Of a stretch of DNA of 64,000 nt, positions 61,266 to 64,000 are shown piece after piece (positions within the stretch are counted from its first letter, which is position 1; each line of letters opens with the position of its first letter). This DNA comes from Flavobacteriales bacterium (lineage in GTDB: Bacteria > Bacteroidota > Bacteroidia > Flavobacteriales_F > PHOS-HE28), in the NCBI GenBank assembly GCA_016719225.1, contig JADKAN010000004.1:1-64000 (forward strand), read 5' to 3'. The notes under the pieces are model-generated. The model was not told the DNA's origin, ran no database searches, and saw only the letters and a list, made by a program, of their open reading frames with translations. A program made the position numbers and the translations under genes.

Positions 61266-62963
61266 ATGAGCAAGAAGCAGACGAAGAAGCCCACCATGAC
61301 CAAAGCGAATGCAGGATCCGCCAAGAAAAAGGCGGCGGTGGCAAAGCCCGTGGCGCATGCCCCGAAAAAGAAAGCCGCGGTCAAAAAGAAGGCGGCCCCG
61401 CCCGTCCGGAAAGCGACCACGACCATTGCCAAGAAAACTGCAATGGCCAAGCGGCCGGTCGCCAAAAAGAAGAACACTGCGCGTAAGAAGAAAGCCGCTC
61501 CTTCCATCCTCAAGGGCGTCAGCGACATCCGCCGCTTCTTCTACCGCAACGAAACGCCCATCTATTTCATCAGCGCCACCAACTTCAACCTGTTGGGCGC
61601 GGATGAATGGGTGAAGAGTTTCAAATTCATCACCTACATCGACTGCTTCGACGGGTTGCACCCCAACCTGATGAACCCGATGAACGAGGTGCCCCACGAG
61701 GAGTTCCAAAGCATCGAGGACATCAACAACTACCTCCTCACCCACCCGGAGGTCACCGAGTACATTGAAAGCCGCAAAGTGGACGGCAAGGCCGGAAAGG
61801 CCATGTTCCTCATGTTCGATGCACAGACGGAGAAGCTCGCCCGGAAGCTCGGCCTGGAAGTGATCTTCCCCAGCGCCAAGATGCGCACCTTCATGGACAA
61901 CAAGGTGAACACCAACCGCGTGGCCGAAAAGGCCGGCGTGCCTTGCGTGCCCTATGTGCTCACCCCCGTGAAGAACTACGCACACCTCAACAAAGTGGCG
62001 GGCAAGCTCGGCACGGACCTCGTGGTGCAAACGCCCTTTGGCGACAGCGGACACACCACCTTCTTCATCAACAGCGAAGCGGATTACAGGAAATACGCGA
62101 AGGAGATCGAGGCCGAGAAGGAGTGCAAGGTGATGAAGCGCATCAACTGCCGCGGCGCCGCCATGGAGGCCTGCGTAACACGCAACGGCACCATCGTGGC
62201 CCCATTGATGACCGAACTGGTCGGCTTCAAGGAACTCACCCCGTACAAGGGTGGCTGGTGCGGCAACGAGATCTTCGCCGAAGCCTTCACCCCCGCCATC
62301 CGGCGGAAGGCGCGCAAATACGCACAGCTGTTCGGCGACCAGCTCCGCAAGGAAGGCTACAAAGGCTACTTCGAACTGGACTTCCTCATCGACCAGGACA
62401 ACGGCGCCATCTACCTCGGCGAGCTGAACCCGCGCATCACCGGGGCCAGCAGCATCACCAACCACGCCGTGTTCGCCATGAGCGATGCCCCGCTCCACCT
62501 CTTCCACATCATGGAATGGATGGGCCAGCCCTATGAACTCAACGTGAACGCGCTGAACCGGCGCTGGGCGCGCGAGGAGAACATCGACAGCTGGGGACAG
62601 ATGGTGATCAAACACACCGACGACAACATCCGCCGCGTCACCGAAGCACCGCGCAGCGGCATCTGGCGCATGCGCCCCGACGGCAGCGTCTACTTCTGGC
62701 GCATGGACACCCACCGCCGCTACGTTGAACACGAGAACGAAGCCTTCTTCCTCCGCATCACCCGCGTAGGCGACTGGCTCTACGAAGGCGCCGACATCGG
62801 TATCCTCGTAATGCGCGGGCGCATGATGACCGATGACTTCCAATTGCTGGAGCGCTCCAAAAAATGGCTCAACGCCATCAAGGCGCAATACAACAGCATG
62901 GCCCCCGGCGATCAACGCAGCAGCCCACAGGCCTTGGAGATCGGTGGGTTCAAGATGATGTAA
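61266..62963 (+). CDS. ATP-grasp ligase (biotin-carboxylase-like) with a histone-H1-like Lys/Ala-rich N-terminus
   Basis: 565 residues from ATG 61266. Residues 1-83 contain about 26 lysines in Ala/Pro context (AKKKAAVAKPVAHAPKKKAA), like histone H1 tails; the in-frame ATG at about 61443 would remove most of it. From residue 84 the ATP-grasp fold appears: FYRNETPIYFISATNFNLLG, MRTFMDNKVNTNRVAEKAGV, LVVQTPFGDSGHTTFFINSE, MKRINCRGAAMEACVTRNGT, YKGYFELDFLIDQDNGAIYL and GELNPRITGASSITNHAVFA (Mg-binding E...N). ATP-grasp enzymes activate a carboxylate as acyl phosphate and join it to an amine. With the decarboxylase upstream, an amine acceptor is a natural guess. Confidence 0.8.
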   Translation: MSKKQTKKPTMTKANAGSAKKKAAVAKPVAHAPKKKAAVKKKAAPPVRKATTTIAKKTAMAKRPVAKKKNTARKKKAAPSILKGVSDIRRFFYRNETPIYFISATNFNLLGADEWVKSFKFITYIDCFDGLHPNLMNPMNEVPHEEFQSIEDINNYLLTHPEVTEYIESRKVDGKAGKAMFLMFDAQTEKLARKLGLEVIFPSAKMRTFMDNKVNTNRVAEKAGVPCVPYVLTPVKNYAHLNKVAGKLGTDLVVQTPFGDSGHTTFFINSEADYRKYAKEIEAEKECKVMKRINCRGAAMEACVTRNGTIVAPLMTELVGFKELTPYKGGWCGNEIFAEAFTPAIRRKARKYAQLFGDQLRKEGYKGYFELDFLIDQDNGAIYLGELNPRITGASSITNHAVFAMSDAPLHLFHIMEWMGQPYELNVNALNRRWAREENIDSWGQMVIKHTDDNIRRVTEAPRSGIWRMRPDGSVYFWRMDTHRRYVEHENEAFFLRITRVGDWLYEGADIGILVMRGRMMTDDFQLLERSKKWLNAIKAQYNSMAPGDQRSSPQALEIGGFKMM

Positions 62964-62976
62964 GTGCCTGTTCTTG

Positions 62977-63471
62977 ACCGCAACGACGCTACAACGCAAA
63001 GGCAACGCCACGCCGATCAATTCCTGTTACCGCGCAATGCTGACCAACGAAATGCACGAGAACCAAATTGCAAAAGGCATTGTGGATGCGGCGTTCAGTG
63101 TACACCGGTGGTTCGGCCCCGGCTTGCTCGAGAGCGCTTATGAAGCTTGCTTGGCCCATGAGCTGGCCGACATGGGCTTTAAGGTTGAACAGCAGGTGCC
63201 GTTGCCACTTGAATATCGGAACGTGCGCTTGGATGTCGGCTATCGCTTGGACCTTTGGGTGGACCGGAAGGTGATCGTTGAAGTTAAAGCCGTTGATAAG
63301 CTGCATCCCATCCACCTCGCCCAAACGTTGACCTATTTAAAGCTGACCGGGAACCATTTAGGTTTGATCATTAACTTTCACGGTGCCCTGCTGAAAGATG
63401 GCATCCGTCGCGTTGCTAACGATCTAAAGGATTAACGTTGCGACATCGTTGCGTCGTAGCGTCGTTGCGGT
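62977..63471. mobile_element. Inverted-repeat-bounded element carrying a GxxExxY gene
   Basis: The left arm 62977-63000 (ACCGCAACGACGCTACAACG...) and right arm 63448-63471 are inverse copies, 22 of 24 matching. They enclose only the GxxExxY gene. The element separates the ATP-grasp and C45 genes, which would otherwise be near neighbours. No transposase and no clear target duplication were found, so mobility is inference. Confidence 0.5.
63037..63435 (+). CDS. GxxExxY protein (PD-(D/E)xK nuclease-like)
   Basis: 132 residues from ATG 63037 (MLTNEMHENQIAKGIVDAAF); ATG 63052 is an alternative. The family motif is GPGLLESAYEACLAHEL (GxxExxY). A PD-(D/E)xK-like core follows: LDVGYRLDLWVDRKVIVEVK (D...ExK) and AQTLTYLKLTGNHLGLIINF. 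The family (TIGR04256, PF13366) has no proven function and often occurs in several copies per genome. The flanking inverted repeats begin 60 bases upstream and 12 bases downstream. Confidence 0.93.
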   Translation: MLTNEMHENQIAKGIVDAAFSVHRWFGPGLLESAYEACLAHELADMGFKVEQQVPLPLEYRNVRLDVGYRLDLWVDRKVIVEVKAVDKLHPIHLAQTLTYLKLTGNHLGLIINFHGALLKDGIRRVANDLKD

Positions 63472-63484
63472 TCGCTCTCTAACC

Positions 63485-64000
63485 ATGTACATCCACCTAA
63501 AGCTCATCCACGAGCCACAACCCTCCGAGCGCTGGCAGCGGTTCTTCCACCGGGTGTGGCCCTATTACCTGGATTGGTTCGTGAGCGAAGGCCATGGAGC
63601 GCGGCCCGGCTTGCCGGAATGCCGCAAAGCGCTGGAGCTTCACATGCCCGAACTCCTGCCCACCTACGACCAACTGTGCCAATTGGCCGGTAGTGGCGAT
63701 ATGGAATCCCGCTTCCTCAGCATGTGGTGTCCGCCGGCCTACATGGCCGGGTGCTCGCAGGCCGCTTGGGTGCGCGGCAACCCCACCTTGGTGCGCAATT
63801 ACGACTACGACCCGCGGCTCTTTGACGGCCGTTTGCGCTTCACGGAAGGGTTGAAGCCCGTGATCAGCATGCAGGACAGCGCATGGGGCGCGCTGGATGG
63901 CATGAATGCGGACGGACTGGCCGTGGCGCTGGCTTTCGGGGGCAGGAAGGTCAGCGGTGTCGGCTTCGGCATTCCGCTGGTGGTGCGCTACGTGCTGGAG
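63485..64000 (+). CDS. C45 family Ntn hydrolase / acyl-CoA:6-APA acyltransferase-type protein, cut by the window end
   Basis: 172 codons from ATG 63485 are inside the window; the gene continues beyond 64000. The N-terminal 85 residues form a helical propeptide (WQRFFHRVWPYYLDWFVSEG, ELHMPELLPTYDQLCQLAGS). Cys90 in YMAGCSQAAW is the expected self-cleavage nucleophile, followed by NPTLVRNYDYDP (the NxDxxP motif) and SAWGALDGMNADGLAVALAF. Family members hydrolyse or form amide bonds with acyl groups. Placed after a decarboxylase and an ATP-grasp ligase, it may process or acylate their amide product. Confidence 0.85.
   Translation, partial: MYIHLKLIHEPQPSERWQRFFHRVWPYYLDWFVSEGHGARPGLPECRKALELHMPELLPTYDQLCQLAGSGDMESRFLSMWCPPAYMAGCSQAAWVRGNPTLVRNYDYDPRLFDGRLRFTEGLKPVISMQDSAWGALDGMNADGLAVALAFGGRKVSGVGFGIPLVVRYVLE

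Noticed and set aside
60789..63020. 743-codon minus-strand frame antisense to the ATP-grasp gene
   Set aside because: It spans two genes and an intergenic gap, has a biased Val/His/Ala composition and no domain.

Overview
The window looks like a chromosomal segment of a GC-rich member of the Bacteroidota, probably Flavobacteriales-like. The support is promoter-like TAnnTTTG/TTCG boxes next to many start codons, no convincing Shine-Dalgarno sequences, and a gene set (nuoJKLMN, LipB, UvrC, LpxD, scoAB-type CoA transferase, many large membrane glycosyltransferases) common in that phylum. The taxonomic call is inference; there is no rRNA or tRNA to anchor it.

Region 1 (1-12 kb) is a one-directional (minus strand) defence island. 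Read upstream to downstream it holds a small unknown gene (12038-11599), an intact unknown gene (11487-10894), a phospholipase-D-nuclease/SNF2-helicase (10788-7647), an N6-adenine methyltransferase resembling the methylase and specificity half of Type ISP enzymes (7638-4230), a Lys/Pro-rich protein with a small helical C-terminal domain, a GIY-YIG-like protein, a DUF262-HNH protein (GmrSD/McrBC-type logic) and a TIGR04255-like protein. All of these except 11487-10894 are broken by single-base frameshifts, so the island is either decaying or was assembled with many indel errors.

Region 2 (12-18 kb) has an XRE regulator, an 18-unit 22-bp tandem repeat, a fibronectin-III-like protein with a strong terminator, a small hydrophilic protein, DoxX, an acetyltransferase-like protein, a block of REP-like repeats and a universal stress protein. 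Region 3 (18.1-23.8 kb) is nuoJKLMN, the membrane-arm genes of respiratory complex I, with no nuoA-I beside them. Region 4 (24-26 kb) has a transglutaminase-like protein, a hemerythrin and scoA.

Region 5 (26-43 kb) is a cell-surface glycan region: seven large polytopic glycosyltransferase-like proteins, another polytopic protein, a GT2 enzyme and a GH5-like lipoprotein. Two of the glycosyltransferases sit between scoA and scoB. Several of these proteins share a C-terminal beta-sandwich, and one has a fascin-like beta-trefoil.

Region 6 (43-58 kb) is housekeeping and mixed: a PolB-like exonuclease, a beta-lactamase-fold protein, a frameshifted antitoxin/PIN locus with an operator-like palindrome, a split MprF, a frameshifted DUF998 protein, LipB, UvrC, a DUF2071 protein, a GT2 enzyme, two aldehyde dehydrogenases and LpxD. 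Region 7 (58.4-64 kb) is an unusual trio: an Orn/Lys/Arg-type decarboxylase, an ATP-grasp ligase with a histone-H1-like tail, and a C45 (acyl-CoA:6-APA acyltransferase-type) Ntn hydrolase. A GxxExxY gene bounded by inverted repeats sits between the last two and looks like an insertion. Related inverted repeats with an 8-9 nt internal period are scattered through the window.
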